A stretch of DNA of 64,000 nt, taken from Galbula dea. Lineage: Eukaryota; Chordata; Aves; Piciformes; Galbulidae. The translations under genes were made by a program, and so were the position numbers. The notes below the pieces were generated by a model. The model was not told where the DNA came from. It searched no databases and was given only the letters and a program-made list of their open reading frames with translations. Positions 1 to 14,840 of the stretch are shown in pieces. Within the stretch, counting starts at the first letter, position 1. Each line of letters starts with the position of its first letter. The stretch is taken from NCBI GenBank assembly GCA_013399015.1, contig VWZX01005696.1, positions 47,273-111,272 on the forward strand. Reading direction: 5' to 3'.

Positions 1-286
1 GGTCCCAGGTGCTGTGGGCAGGCACAGCAGCAATGAACAGGGACGCCAGAGACACCTGACACATGCCAGGGCAAATGGCATCTGCAGATGCTTCATCTCC
101 CCCAAATTCCATTACCCACTCTAACTTTATTTACAAAAAATTAAGACCACTTTTACTTCACAGAATTAATGTGGCCTGGGATGGATGCCAGGGAAAAGGG
201 TGGAAAAAGCTGCCCCTTATTTATTTATTTCAACAGAACAAGGCAGAACAGTTTGCTGATAAAAATAATCATTAAACCTTGTAGAG

Positions 287-330
287 CCCCCCCCCGTTCC
301 CAAAACCCCCACTGCCACCCCCCCCCCCCC
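287..330. repeat. C-rich low-complexity tract
   Basis: Runs of C up to 14 long are broken by short A/G interruptions. The tract is G-rich on the minus strand, which is the transcribed sense of TLL1 intron 1. It is prone to length errors in sequencing. Confidence 0.8.
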
Positions 331-2220
331 AACATTGTAAGTAGCACAAAACATCACATTACAAATGCCAGCTGTGGCTCTTTTGGAAAGTGGCCTCCAT
401 CTCAGAGATAGTATATGTTACTCATGGCCTAAGTGGTTGCTATGGTAAATATGCTTTTTACTGAACAGCAGAGTGAAACAGCTTTTAAAGAGACCCATAA
501 GAACCCCATAAATGGTCAAAATACAAGGCAGATCAACCTCTGCCTCCCTGAAAACAGATTTCTCTATTTTACAGAATTACTGTGATTTTTAACCCCTTTT
601 TTTTGTGTATTTGTGTTGTCCACTCAACTCCACCTCGCCCACATCTGGGTGGAGGGGCTGGAATGTGCCAAGGAAGGCAGGACCCCAATCAGCCTCCTGA
701 CATGATGAGCTAGCTGCCTTGGCTTTTAAAGGCAAGTGCCTGCTCTCTTGGTACAGCAGATGATGAGCAATGGGAAGCACATGTGATCCCCAGCAAAGTT
801 ACCCACCCAATTCTGCCTGCCCTCTCATACTGCACCCAGCCAGGAGCCTCCTCTACCTCACCATTTCTCCTACAAGCTTGACACCACTCCACCACACCAA
901 CCACAGTACCCTGGGCACTCTGCTGTCTCCTCCGTTGGTCCACCAGCCCAGTCATAAAAAAAGGATTAAAATAACAAAGTTACATTTGTTCCTTTCTTAT
1001 TAAGTTGACATTAGGCTTTGATGGCTGTAGATTTCTAAATAGCCAGCCAAACATCTTTTCTCTGATCTCTTCTTCAGTGATGGCACAAATGCATGGGAAG
1101 GAAAACCAAAGTTATTCTGAAAAAGGAATATCAACTGGGCAAATAACAGTCTTGCTCCCATCACTCTCTGCTGCACTGAGAGAGAGCCTAGAAGTTGTGG
1201 ACTCTAAAAAGATAGGAAGCTTTTTCCTTTGTAAGAACTAAGACACTCACAGGAAAAAGTTTACACTTTTCAAGTTAAGTTAAATGGAAAAAGATTCTCA
1301 AAAATATTTAGTATGATTTGAGATTTCTAACAAAACAAATGTATGCCTTGGATGATCTACCAGCTGTGTTAGTTTTAGACTGTATAGCAAAAGGTAAAGG
1401 ACAAGCAATGTTTCTTTTTTTTAGGATTCACCTTATCATTCAATAAAAGGTGAAGGTTTTTTTAGGGAAAAAAAAATGATGATAAAGTATCTCAGAAGAA
1501 CTATTTCAACACATTACATGTCATCTTCTCCTGAGAAAAATTACCCAGATGAACACTCAGAGCTAAAATGCTCCCTAACACCACTTGCCATGGGCGAGTA
1601 TGGTCTAACACATACTTCCCCTCTTGCATAACACCATATAAACTGTTTCCCTTTAGTCCTCTATGAATGTTATTTTAGGAAATAAAATAAACAGCAAACC
1701 CCCTATCATGCAAATTTGTATTGAACATTTCAAACTCAACATTGTTTTTACAATAGAACCAAGAAAATTTATCTGAGAACTGAAAATTTGAGAAGTTATT
1801 TTTAGCAATGCTACACATTATAAACAGATTTGTGTATTTTGCAGCTAAATATTAAACATTTGGTAAAGCTTTTTATATTGAGAAGCCATCACAACACAAA
1901 GGGGCATGTGCTCTGTTGAGCTTGGTTCTGTTGAGCCTTCACCCAACTAAAATCCTGACCAACTCTCACAAACTTTCATTCAAGATTTTGCAGCAAGAAT
2001 TTAATTTTTAATTTTTTTTTTAATTTATTTTTTTAGTAAAAGCCATAGAGCAGGCTTGGGTTTTACTTTTTTAATGTCTCCCAAAACCTTCTCTTGATTC
2101 TCTTCAGTTCAACATTGTCAGATGTCTAAACCAGCCTGATCAGACTACTAAGTAATTCTGCAGTATGTAAATTTAGAGCATTTTCAACTCTCTGCTCTCC
2201 TGTGAGGCACCCATAACCCT

Positions 2221-2272
2221 AGAATCTCCTGAGTTGGAACAGACCCACAAGAATCATTGAGGCCAACTCCTG
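2221..2272 (-). mobile_element. Decayed CR1 3' end
   Basis: The plus strand shows worn counterparts of the CR1 3' end in reverse: AGAATC, then GAGTTGGAACAGACCCAC, AAGAATCATTGAGGCCAACT and CCTG. In the intact 3' end these read as a GTTGGAAGGGACC-like block and a GATCATC-TAGTCCAAC-like block. It is older and more diverged than the copies beyond 20 kb, and is the only CR1 trace seen in the intron. Confidence 0.6.
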
Positions 2273-3385
2273 AATGATAATTCCATAAACAGCCCAGCAA
2301 TATCAAGTCTATTTCCACCTTTTACTATAGGCTTATTAGAGGGTTTGGGTTTTTTCCAGTGATTCTCTTTTGGTTTGTGTAACAGAAAACTGATGACAAC
2401 CAATGCCATTAATGTCAAATGTCTTTATGAAAACAACTAAACAAACAGTGGGGGGAAACAACAAAACAAAAACCCCAAACCAAAGGAAGAACATCTTTCT
2501 GTGTTTACATACAACAATGTGTGCTGGAGATGCAGACCTAGAATCCTTGAGGGCTTGTCTACTCTGAAGGCTCTCTGCCTGAACATCAAGCACTGGCCAT
2601 TTCTCCACTGATAAGACCTAGGACATTTTAGGTCAATCAATCCAAGCCAGAGTATGTGAGCAGAAACCAAGAGTCAAGTAAATTTTCTTCTTCTATAAAA
2701 TTATGCAATTAAAACCTAGTATTACTATTTACATTGATTTTTGTTGGGTATTTTTTCCTTCAGGCTGTTCTGTAGTCTGAACATTTCCATCATTAGGAAA
2801 GACAAACAAAAGACTTATATCAAATCTTAATAAATAGTTCAGAAAACCTCTGACTTCTTATACCACTCTGGGCCTAAAATTAATAGATCAATGAATCAGA
2901 AAATATAACATTATTCAAGATGAAATGTATCACGCTCCAAATAAATCTACCAGACACTTTTTTAAAGTGTCTCAAACAACAGCCAAGAAAAATTATTTTT
3001 GTCCAAGTTGAAAAAATTGTCATGACTTTAGCTGGCTCTACACTCAGTTGACTTATAAGTCACCATAACATAGATTATATTTTTCGGTAACGTTTTAGTT
3101 TTAGCCCCCTCAAGATCTGCATATTTCCATAAACACAGTTACTGCTCAAGGAGGTATCTCTGTCTTTGGCTCTCTTCCACGATGCAATATGAAGGCCATG
3201 TTCCAAATTCCCTTCATCCAAGTTTCACTTCTGTAGACACACTGTGATTCATTAGTGCTACAATTCAAACTAATTCAGATTCTTCCAATATAAAAGTATT
3301 ATGAACTAAAACATCCAAAAGACCTGAACTGGGTTTCTGGATTTTCACCTTTCACCTTTTTTCTATACTTCATGTGTGAAAGGGT

Positions 3386-3440
3386 TTCATCCTTGAGAGG
3401 GCACATGAAGGNNNNTATCCTTGAGAGGGGGCATGAAGGG
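3386..3440. other. 4-base assembly gap (3412-3415) between two near-identical copies of about 24 bp
   Basis: The 24 bases before the Ns (ATCCTTGAGAGGGCACATGA and following) recur just after them with two changes. This may be a true tandem repeat, or the ends of two contigs that overlap but were not merged. Confidence 0.85.
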
Positions 3441-3563
3441 GAGGGGGGGGGGGGCAAAGAATAAAAAAAACCTCTGTGTGTGCATATATATATATATATA
3501 TACATATATATGTGTGTGTGTTTATATATATATATATGTGTGTGTGTATACATATATATAAAA
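3441..3563. repeat. G-run followed by compound TA/TG microsatellite
   Basis: A G-run at about 3441-3454 is followed by alternating (TG)n, (TA)n, (TG)n and (TA)n blocks from 3475 to about 3563. The 126- and 84-codon ORFs that read through it are microsatellite translations, not genes. Confidence 0.95.
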
Positions 3564-6500
3564 CCCCGCCTCTGCTACTCTCTATTCCCCTCTGCTTCTT
3601 CAAATGATCAAAAGGATTATAGACTGTAAAAGAACAATCTTTCAATGATGGAGAAAGATTTTCTCCTTCCTTCTCCTGCCAAATAACTCCACAAAACTTC
3701 ATAACTAAAGCCAAATAGAGGATTTTCTTCAAATAGGAATCCTTAGTCAAATCTAGACTAATTTATTTTAATTTTGTGATACAGTAAATTACTGAAGAGA
3801 CCTTCCATGCTTGCCACACTAACAGTACACGATTTTGCTGATATTATCACAACTACATTGATACCAGTTTCACATGCCTGCTGTATTTTGTAACAAATGG
3901 ATTATCTTTGACTTTACATTTCTTGAAATTACAGATACAGAACCATATATGCAACTGCAACCATCATGGTCATCAGTATTTTTAGCCATTAATCAGATTG
4001 AACAATTTATAATAAAGTATTCACCTATGACAAGATGAAACCTATCTCTAAAGGCTGAGAAATTATTGCAGTAATCTAAATCTACTCTTATCCTGAGGCT
4101 TTTTGTGAGAGTGGAAAAAAAGAAAATCAGATGCTCTTGCAAGCTGCTGGATTTTTTTCACATCGCAGTCCAGCAAGAAAGAACCTGCAATCACAAGGTC
4201 ACTGAATGTAAGATTTCATGATACTCTTGTGTTAGTGATGACAACTACAGAAACTGGGACAAAAATCCAGCTCCTTCATCAACATGCCTGCAAAGCATAT
4301 GAGCACACAAATACAAACAAGCCATAACCCAAGTATACAGGACTAAATTAGTCAGCTCTGCACTTTATCACTTATTCACCTGTAAATGTTATCTCTAAAG
4401 TAACTGGTACCATTCCCACTGAGTGCAATAGCCTCTAGATAAGGTTTAACACAGATTAACATGGTGTTTTCTGGGGTAGGGGAAAAAGAAAATAAAGGAG
4501 GCACCCACACAATCTGTGCATGCAACTTTGAATATCCCATATAGATACTTCTACAGGCATCTACACTTCCTTAGGTACTCAGGTGAGCATATGCATACAT
4601 GTAAAGATAAGTATGCATACAATTGCTCCACTCTAGCAGTAGTGAGAATCTATACACATTAGGTAAATGCAGTTTTCTTCCCACATGCTTGCATATATTC
4701 ATTTTCATCAAATACAGTTGGTGAATGCATTTACAGTCATATTGAGCTTTGAAAGTCATTCGTTTCCCAAAAAAACCAAATTGCATTTATCTTTCAGGCA
4801 TGCTACAAGACGGGGGTTTGAAATAGCATATAGGGAGGGCTGAGGAACAAAGGAACTGCAACACTGGATCATATCCAAGGTCCTGTCTCTGACAGCAGTC
4901 ACCACCAGCTGCTTCACAGAAAAACAAGAATCTGCAGTAGGTAAACAAGGATATTCTTGCCACACATTAGGGTTCATCTTGGTTTCTAGCTACTAAAGAC
5001 TATCTTGATCTCTGAGGCCTGAGGTATAATATCCACTTAAAAATGTTATCACTATTTTTAATCAGAGCTCAAGATACCCCTGCTATGTATGTAAAATTAT
5101 GCATGATATATCCAAATAATGCCTCAGTGGCATCCTTTAGCAGAATCCAATCTAAAAAAATTGTATAAAATCCCCATGTATCTCCTTGCCTCAGTTGTAA
5201 ATTTGCCACTTCAGAGTTTAGTAGAAGCAGAAACAAAAAACTTTATCTTCTTCTGTAGAATTTCTTAAATTGTATGTACTTATCACATCCCTTCTATTTA
5301 ATTTTCTGTTTTCTACCTTAAACATCTTTTCACCCTGTTTTCATTAGAGTTTTTCCAATAATTTACCCTTTGTAGAATAAAATACATATCCACATGAATC
5401 TAGTTCTTTACATAATTATATTCTTAAATAATATTTTTTGTCTGAGGGTTTGTTGTGAGTTTGTGGGGTTGGTTTCATTTCAGTAATTTCTTTCCCAGGC
5501 ATGAAAGATTAACCCATATTAATTTTCAAAACATAATGTCATTTAGCATTATCAGTAACAACAGAACAAGGATTCCAGAATATAGCCCTGAATAAATAGT
5601 CTTGAATAGCTGCATAGTTAGAGAAAGACTGGGCAAATTATACGATGACAAAAAGATGGCTGAAAGAGAGATCAAAGATCATGGTACTAAAATGAAGAAG
5701 ATCACAAAAAGATGGGTGACACACCTTCATCATGACACTGGCAGTTTTGCATGTAAACACATCATGTTCTTAGTCAGAAAAGGCTTAACCAGATTGCCTG
5801 AACACAAAATATCTAACTTATCGACTTGCCTATATGCATATTTACATATACATCTTTGCAATGGATAGACAATGACAAGTACAGAAGCAGTTGTCAAGCA
5901 GTGGAGCTTAACCCACCTGCAAATAAAACAGAAGTAAAAGTTCAATTGTAAGAGGAATGTTGAGTAAGGAGAGGAAAAGCAAATACAACTAAAAATGAAG
6001 ATGTATGCAAATTTGTTATAAATACAAGGACATTTTACCAGATGGAGAAATTGGGCAGTTCATCATCATGTTCTCACACCCTCAGAGTTGTTCTAAAACT
6101 ACTCTTCATGAAAGCAAATATAATTGGCTGTGCAAGTAAACAGTTTAAATAAATCTTGATATTATATAAGAACCATCTGAAATTATTTTCTTTATTTATC
6201 TGAGTACATCATCTGGAAATGTAGAGAAGCTCTGCCTCTTGGCCACTCCATCTTGAATTGCTATGCACCAGTCAAAATTCTTCCTACTTTATTGAGGAAG
6301 TGGAAATGTGTTGAAGGTTTTTAGTGATACAATACTCATGACAGCAAGAATGTACCTAACTAGCACACATTAAAATGTCAGACACCAATAAAATTAGTTC
6401 ATTTTTGCTTAAAACCAATTCGAGTTATTACTAGGAATATGTTTAACTACTGCTACCAGCATCAGAATTATGTAACCAATCTGCACACCTCTTTAGATAC

Positions 6501-9500
6501 AACCCTTTCGGTTGATGTCCATGATGCTTTGTTTTTTCCAAGAGCTGATATTTAAACTCCACCATACAGTTTGCAATATCCAAGGAGCACAATATGGCTG
6601 GATATGTATTGGCACCTTTCAAACACAGCAATATAACTCTGTCATTCAGTTTTTGTAGAAAAAGGGATGAAATCCATCAGGACAGCAGGACATAATTTCT
6701 AAATTCAGATTTAATGCACTGAAAATAAGTTTTAAAATAAGCATCTTTCATTTGCATTTTTGGTGATTTCCTGATGAGATGGAGTTCAAATACTTACTAG
6801 AATATTTAAAAATTGATATATTGCTTATGACATATAGGAATAACAACCTAGAAAGCTCTGAAATTTTGAATCCTGATAAGATGTGTAATTAGACTGACAC
6901 TGACAGTCCTCACACAGCTGAAAACATTTTGCACCAAATGGGCAGGTCGCACCAACTTTTAAATCATGATTTATTACTATTTTTAAAATAAAACTCCCAT
7001 GTAATTTACATAAAACTTAAGCAAAATTGTAATTTTTAAGTAGTTCATGTAATAGAAATTGTTGCTAAGAATGTTCATATCTTTTTAATTACTAAAAGGA
7101 TACCTCAGACCAGGAATATTGTTCTACATTATAATTAATAACCATCAACACAAATAAAAAAAAATCAAAATCAATTCCTAGTCAATTATTGATAGACTTT
7201 ATCTCAATAAAGTATATATAGCAAAAAAGCTGGTTAAAAATACACTGCATATCCTATTAAGCATTATATTTCATGCACCTCAAGAAAAAAATTAGAGGAG
7301 TTATTTTAGAACAAAATTGATGTTTTGGTAGTTTAGTCTTTTTTAAAATATTGACAGGAAAACCCACAAATCTACATTTTGGCACATTATTGCTCTGCAA
7401 GGGCCATCTCTTTGTGTTCAAATAGTCTCAGACCTTTGATGCTCACAGATTTATAGTCACTCAAAATTTGGACAAGCAGACCATTGCTCAGGGAAAAATC
7501 CTAATAAAAGTAACCTGTGAGTATCCGTATGAGTAGGACCTGCCTCCAAAGCAGTCTGCAAGAGCAACCACTCACATGGGTTGCACACCTGCTGAGGGTC
7601 ACTCACAGACACTCTACATATGTCTGTGGCACAGCCTCCACACTCACCAGCTCAACCTGTTCTGATACATTACTATTCACACAAGTTCTACACTTTTAAG
7701 TACTTCTAGTACTCTTATTTCTATTGTTCAGCAAGGATAGTATTCACATCAGATTTTGATATTTAGGCATGCAAGTCCAACAGAGAAGGTTCATGTATGT
7801 GTTCTGTGTAAATATTTATAGCTGGATATTTCATGGTTTGACATGCAGTGTTCAACAGATCACTGGCAGTCCCCTAAGCACTCAAGGCCTCCAAGAACAT
7901 ACTGGTCATGCACAGCCTACTCATCCTTCTCCTCCCTCCTCACTTCCAGCTATGGACATAGGTGCCTGGTTTCTTTCCTACAGAACTATCAAAGCACCAG
8001 AGGACAATATTACAGAAAGCCTGATAATTAGCTAGATGTTATATTTGGAGGGAATAACCGCTAATTGTAAGCAAGAGAAGAATATGTCAAGGGGAAAGAA
8101 AACAGAGAAAAGGACTAGGAGCCAGGTCAGGCAGCACAGTAAAAAGCTGAAAAGCAAGTAGAAAGTGTATTCATTGAAGGAGGGGAATTCAGAAGCAAAG
8201 AAATTTGTCACAGGAACAATGAAAAAGATGTCAAGGAAAGAAACAGATAGGCAACAGACAAAGAATGAATATGCATTAAAACACATTAACAGATTAGCCA
8301 TTTGCTCTTTCTCAGCCATGAAAAATATCCTAAGAAGATCTAAAAATAACCAAAGATTTCTCTAGTCACGTTTTCAGTTGCTATAGGTCTAAAGGGATGT
8401 ACTAGGGACGTAGACAGAGGTTAGTTGTGGTCAAGAATGGTAGGAATGAACTATATTCAAGAATGACTAGAACAGATTAGATAGACACTAAAGAGGTTGA
8501 GAAAAGTCTGTAAAACACTGCAAAATACTGTCTATCCTACTGAAAGCTTTGAAAGGCCAAAGCTTAGTTTTGCTCTGGAATACTCTTAGAATCATCTTTC
8601 CTTCAAATACATTTAAAAAAAATTTTTTAAAGGAATGTTATATAACCAGTATAACCATAACATTTTTCATAAGTCTAAAGCCAGACCATAAAAACCGATT
8701 TCAGTTTAAGTATAAACACACATTGTTTAAATAAAGAGTAGAGATTTTTTCGTTTAGTTTATTCACTGTTAAAAATTTAAAGTACTGTAATGCATCCAGG
8801 AAGTCAAAGAAAAAAAAAAAGTCTGTTTTCTTCCACAAGGTCCCCCATGGCTGTGAAAAACAGAAGTTGACTCGTGCATTTTATAGCCCTTCTGTCAATA
8901 CCACACACCACAGACATGATCATTTCTCTCCAAAAAGAAGTGAATGGAATTATGCCATAAGCCTATCAACCATGTTTTCCAGAGGGACAATAAGAATGAC
9001 ACAAGGCAGACATCCAGGTGTGGTGAATGTTTCTGAGTTTGCCTGGGGGACCTGATTCCAAGCTCAACTGCATTTGTCAATTAGGTTTCTTTTGCAGTGA
9101 TGTAATACTGCTCCTTGCAGGTCACTGGAAATATATTCAGAAACAGATTCCTGTGGAAAGTGGTCTGGACATGAAACTGAGCCTTTGGTATAGAAGGATA
9201 CTCACAAAGTTAGAACGTCAAATATATTCATTTAATACTGTTTTCCCAGAGTTTCACTATTGAAATAATCTCTTCAGTGAAGATGTGGAGAAAAAGAACT
9301 TTATGTTCACAAAAACTTATTTCAAAGTTGTTGAAATGATACCACATTAAAGGGCATCACAGATAAAGTAATGGTGGAGAAGTCTGAAAAAGAAATATGA
9401 CTTTAAAACTAAATTTTTCAGCAGTCATATTCACCGTATAAGTTTATCCACAGCAGAATGGAGGCCATTTGGGACCAACTACTCAGGAAAGCTAGTTTCT

Positions 9501-9630
9501 GTTTCAGCTGCCTACACTATGCGTTTACTACATGAACAGTCACAGTTCTGTCAATCTGGCAAGTGATATTAGTAGTACAACATCTATATTACCACAAACT
9601 GCACAATACATCCGTCAGTATTAACTGCAT

Positions 9631-9686
9631 GGATGAAATGATGAAAGAAACATGAAAGAAAGATGAAAGATGAAAGAGATGAAATA
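9631..9686. repeat. Imperfect GATGAAA/GAAA tandem tract
   Basis: Repeated GATGAAA and GAAAGA units make a purine-rich simple repeat on the plus strand inside TLL1 intron 1. Confidence 0.75.
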
Positions 9687-10793
9687 TCTTAATTATTAAC
9701 AGATAATTGAGCAACAGATCCAAGATGTAAAATCAGAGGTTTTAAGAATTTTCATGTTACCAGACTTTATAATTAGCATGCTTACAGCTGAAAACCCGTC
9801 CCAGAATACAAGATACAAATTATAATAAAACAACTTAGCAGTATAGGCTGCTCCTATAGCATTAATAAATAAAAGTTAGATTGATGTCATAGATGACACT
9901 AGAATAATTACACTTAATATTTACCTACTTTTCATGTTCAGGTACTTTACAAATAAAATACATAACTAGGTTACACACCTGAGTGAAGTGGTGTGGCATT
10001 AAGACTGACTGACGGGTCAGGGTCTCACCCGTTAACGTGACAGGTGGGAAATACTAATATCCCTGTTATAAACAACTCAAACTTTTTTTAATTATTATTT
10101 ATAAAGCTGCAAAGAAACCAAATTAGATTCTTAGATTCTCACAGGAGCAAGAAATGGACGGAAAGAAGATGGTCTTTCTCACTTTTCTCTTATACTCAAG
10201 AACGAACACACACACATACAGAATTTGTTCTCAGTCAAAAAACAGCAAGCTTACCAATGTCCAAGTTACAAAGCTGCAGATCTAGATGTTTGTCTTTATG
10301 ATTATTCTTCTGTCTTTTGTATTTAGCTTTACTGGGAAAAAAAAGTTCCAAGGCAAGAAACTCAAGCATAATTTGAAAGGGGAAAAAAAAAAATAAAACA
10401 AACAAACAACTAAGTGTTTTGTGTCAAAAAAAAAAGTCATCACCCAAACTAAATACAGTGAGTTGCAAAAATTTCTATAAAGATTTCCTTGGGAAAAGTT
10501 TCCTCAGTGTAACAAAGAATTTCTGGTGCAAAGACCAAGACCCACAACAAGGAAAAAAAACCAACAGATTAAGGAATTCAACTTCAAACCTCTTCCCCAA
10601 ACCTTTAGCATCTTTTTTTAAAGAAGTGAAATAAATACCTCATACAAAAAAATGCTAGAAGATGCTTATCTGAGGACAGCCAGCTGTTCTGAGCCTGAAA
10701 CAAGTACTCAGTGATGTGGATATGCAACTAAACTAAGACTTATTGCCTTATCTTCCATGGTTCACAGTATTTGAATTGGAAGATCACAACAGT

Positions 10794-10812
10794 ATCTCTC
10801 TCTCTCTCTCTT
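10794..10812. repeat. (CT)n microsatellite
   Basis: About nine CT dinucleotides in a row, in intron 1. Confidence 0.9.
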
Positions 10813-13800
10813 CTTGTTTTGATTTAAGGAAACAAAACAAAAGCCTTCACAAAAACCTTGAACATCAACTAAGTGCAGACTATGAGTAAGTCTTTTCTTA
10901 CTTATCTCACTCCATATGTTAACAAATACCATTAATAGATTATAAGCCATGGCAAGAATGGAAAAAATAACCCTTTAGGAATACACAGATAAATGTAGAT
11001 GCATGCTGCCATCTGAAAAGCTTGACAGTGTCCACTTAAATGTAGCAAGGCATTTCAGCTTTGATTAAATGCCTTGGTTATAGAAATACTGAACTATATT
11101 TTTAGATTCTTTAAGGCAAGATATTGCAGTCAGCGTGGCATTTCCAGTTTCACATTTTCTGACAAATTAGATCTTGAAGATGAACTGAGAATGCTTCACA
11201 TCTGAACTTCACAGTGGTAAATACTGAGGGCAATATCCCACAGAGAGACAGGAGGAAATATCTGAGACATCAGAAGCACAGAAACTGTGTTACATCACAT
11301 CCCACTGTTACTGCCTGCCAGGATATTTGTTATAAGGAGAAGTAGCATGACCCAAAATTCATACAGAGGTTAAAGGTCTGCAGACAAACATACAGGAAAT
11401 CACACCGCTCATCAAGTTTTTCTGCACAGTCAATAGCTTCCTTAACAACACTCTTCTCCTCAACAACGTCACAACATTTCTCCAGGCTCTTCCTTTTCCG
11501 TGGAGCCCTTACTACAGGGCTCCCAAGGTGCTGGATTCACTGGCAAGACTGAACTTTGGGGCTGTTCCATAAAACTGCTGCTGGTTTAGATGCAATTGAA
11601 AACTTTAGTTCCAGAAACAACTCCTAACCCTACTGTGCATCTGTCAGATCCCTGATATCTGTACATTTTTCACAAAGCTGGAAATATTTTAAGGAAATGT
11701 ACTTTTCAGCTTCTATAGCATCCTGCACTATACTGCTTCTGGGACTTTTAGGTCAAAGGAACAGCATGATTCTAGCTATGCACACTTGCTAAAACGATCC
11801 CTTATGAAACTGTTACAATACACACAGAATACCTATAAATAAAGTCTCTGGAGTCTGTCACATTCTGTTTCTGGTAAATTTCTCCAGCTCTTTAACAAAA
11901 ACGAAAAATGGGGGGAAAGGAACCTACCAAAAGAAGACAGAATCAACACTTAGAACTGTATCTATAAAGAGTTATCTATGCAGAATTATAGCTATGGCTA
12001 ACTATAGATCCGAAGCCTCAGGTACTGTGCTTTCTGTCCAAAGATCACAAATGTTTTCTCATGTAGTCTATGGAAAAAAACTAAGCAGCAAACACTACTC
12101 ACTGGAGAAAAACAAAATGCAAAGAACTGTTGAAATAACGGTGAATCCATCTTGCAACAGCATATTTGGGAGATCTTAGTTGTGGTTGGTTTCAAAGCAT
12201 TTTATTTTCTTACAAAGTGTGTTAGGTCAAATTATTCTGCATAGCTGTAAAATTTGCATGGAGCTCACTGGAGTTTTTTAAACATGTCACTAGGTAAAAC
12301 CCAAACTGACTTTGGGCATTCCTCTATTTTGCTAAGTGGCAGAAATTCATGTATAACTAGGACCTAACTGTTACCAGCCTGAAGAGTAAAACTAACAAGT
12401 AAAACCAAACCAAAACAAAAAAAAGGCTGAGCACTTGTGCAGCCTCAGTTGTATGTCCTAAAGATGCAGTAGAAGCAGGTGTTAATTATATCTAAGGTAA
12501 AGTTTGCATACACTGAACACAATCTCAGCAAGGATTATCTTGCTTTACCCTGTTATCTCATGCATAGAGGAACCACACAAATTTGAGAGTGAACAACTCG
12601 CACCTCTGACTGCAAACCCTGGCTTTAGCCTTCTTTAAGGCCTCACTGTGGAAACCATCCTAATGGCAGATAACAGTAAAATTACTCATGGGAATCCAAA
12701 ACTCAACCTAAACAGTAAGACTTGACCTAAGGAGAACACACATTTGAGTTACACTGCTAAAACAGGCTGAGCACCTGCTGCCTCTACCTCCTAGTAGATA
12801 CCTAGTGATCAGGTATCACTAGTTCACAGGCTAAGACTAATGGAGCATCTACGAGAGCCTTAGTAGGAAAACTAATTGGGAAATACTGTTAAAGGATCAG
12901 TTTCATTGATATATACAACTTTTTAATCTTTATTAAAAACAACTGGCACATGGCACAAACCCAGTGTGCAGTGATGACATAACTTCTCATTTCTGAAGAC
13001 CCGCCATACACTTAAAAAGAAGAATGGCCTATTTACTGAATGGAAAATCTCAAAGTGATTGATTTTAAGACTAATGGGAACTAAACTACAAACAACTAAC
13101 TCTCCATCCATTTACCTGTCTCTCATCACAGTAGTATCTAAGCACCCTGTAAATAAGCAGCAACAAGAATTCCCATTAACTATTACAATGGACCACTATA
13201 TCCAAACAAATGTTTCTTTCTCCAAACAAAACAAATTATGACAGTGAATTGTCAACACTGATCATATTGCACACTTTTACCATTGTCTTTCTCTCATGCA
13301 TAACCTTAAAACACTTGATATCGTAAATTATAAATTTGAATTATTCCCGCTATGAAACAAGAAGTACTAAAACAAAATCCCACTGCAGAGTAGTAAAAAA
13401 AAACCCCACCCGTTTCTCAATATATGAAATGACACATAGAAAATTTCCTAGAGTTACAGACCAAAAGAAAAGCGTTCAAGTTAACTATGACCAGTTAATT
13501 ATGTTTATTTGTGAGTGATAACTCAGGGAAAAAAATACTTTGATTGCATTTGTTTCTGCTTTTTTTACCTTGAACATTACTCAGTTGTAAGCAAGTAGAA
13601 CCTAACAATTCACGCTTAGGAACGAAATATTTTTGTGATTAGAAAAACATAGTGTCTGCACATTTGGCATATATGTTCACCACATTCTCCTCAATAAATT
13701 AAGGAAAACCACACAGACATAGAGAACACAACCTTTGGCTGAACCAGCTTTCAGAATATAACTAATTAATGCAAAGAAGGCTGAAGGAAAACTTGAGCAC

Positions 13801-14840
13801 TTATTTTACACTAGAGCTGTTGGAAAAGGGCCACCACTGTTGTCGGTAACACATCAAGCATCATCGAGATACACTTGCCTACTAAAATACCAGTGAACCC
13901 GGGTCCTTAGGTCAGTTCTGGTTGCTGACAATTTCAATGGATGAAGAATTGTACCTGGCATTAAGAAGACTTAAGTCCTAAATCAGTAAGATAAACGTTC
14001 TAGAAAAACACTCATCTGGTCTGCGAGAGGTCAGAGGAGGCTGTGACACAGCTCCTCACACAAGCTAGAAAGCGGTCGGTCTGGCACAGAGCGAGCAGGG
14101 AGCACCAAAAACGGCCCCACAACACTCGCTGTAGAAGACCAAACCTCACCACGCCCTAGCTGGATTGGAAGAAACGCACGCGATGACTCTCACAGCCGGA
14201 CACCTAGCACCTCGTTAGCCCGCAGGTCGTGCTCTACCCTCAGCTCTTTTCTCCAGTTTGGGCTGGGCACTTATACACTTATTGACAGTGTGGCCTGCCC
14301 CACGAGACGGGAGTAACTGTCCGTGGGCAGCAGGTTGAGATGGACGAAGACGACAGGCGGCATGGGATCCCTCCGCAGTAGCGGGCAGACCCCCGGGAGG
14401 AGCCACGACCCTCCAGAGGGACGACCCAGCTGCTCAGCGCTTCTGGATGGTGCTGGGGTGTATGGTCCCGCCTCAAAACCTTTGAGCCTCGCCGAAACGC
14501 CCTCTGCAACTTCCGCGTGCCCGGCGGCATCGTGCCGGCCTCCGAACACCCCCGTGCAGGACGCCGCTGGGGACGCGGAGCAGAGGCGGCCGGTGCAGCC
14601 CTGCCCGCCGCCGTGTCCCTCTCCCACCTCAGCTGGAGGTGCTGGGGAAGTAGGAAGTCCCAGAAAAGCAGATTTCGGGTACCCTTCCCAAGGTGAGGGA
14701 GGCGCTAGTCACTCCAGCCCCGGGAGAGAGCAGGTGAGCCTGGGACTACCCCCTCACGCACACCGCCGTAAATAAAGCGGAGACAAAGTCACCATATGGG
14801 GAGAGGGTGGGAAGCTGTATTAAACGTGGAAGTCACTTAC

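Larger units (their letters stand above)
1..14840 (-). other. TLL1: TLL1 intron 1, 5' part (continues beyond the window)
   Basis: This stretch follows the splice donor of the TLL1 first coding exon, so it is intron by position. It is AT-rich, with frequent stops in all frames. I looked for the expected second exon, which should encode the rest of the propeptide after KDPCKA, on the minus strand and did not find it. Except for one decayed CR1 3' end and some simple repeats, it has no recognisable transposon. The short ORFs here have no family resemblance and look like chance ORFs. Confidence 0.75.

Noticed and set aside
3299..3750. ORFs of 84 and 126 codons with long HTHIYIY repeats
   Set aside because: They translate the TA/TG microsatellite and cross an assembly gap.
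8032..8319. 95-codon hydrophobic minus-strand ORF resembling a membrane protein
   Set aside because: The plus strand is A/G-rich here, so its complement reads as Phe/Leu/Ser-rich by composition. No conserved motif.
12802..12822. Perfect 8-bp inverted repeat CTAGTGAT/ATCACTAG with a 5-base loop
   Set aside because: A stem this short is expected by chance in 64 kb, and there is no associated feature.
14271..14775. Overlapping ORFs of 118 and 150 codons on both strands just inside intron 1
   Set aside because: They are by-products of few stops in GC-rich CpG-island DNA, open on both strands at once, with no domain.
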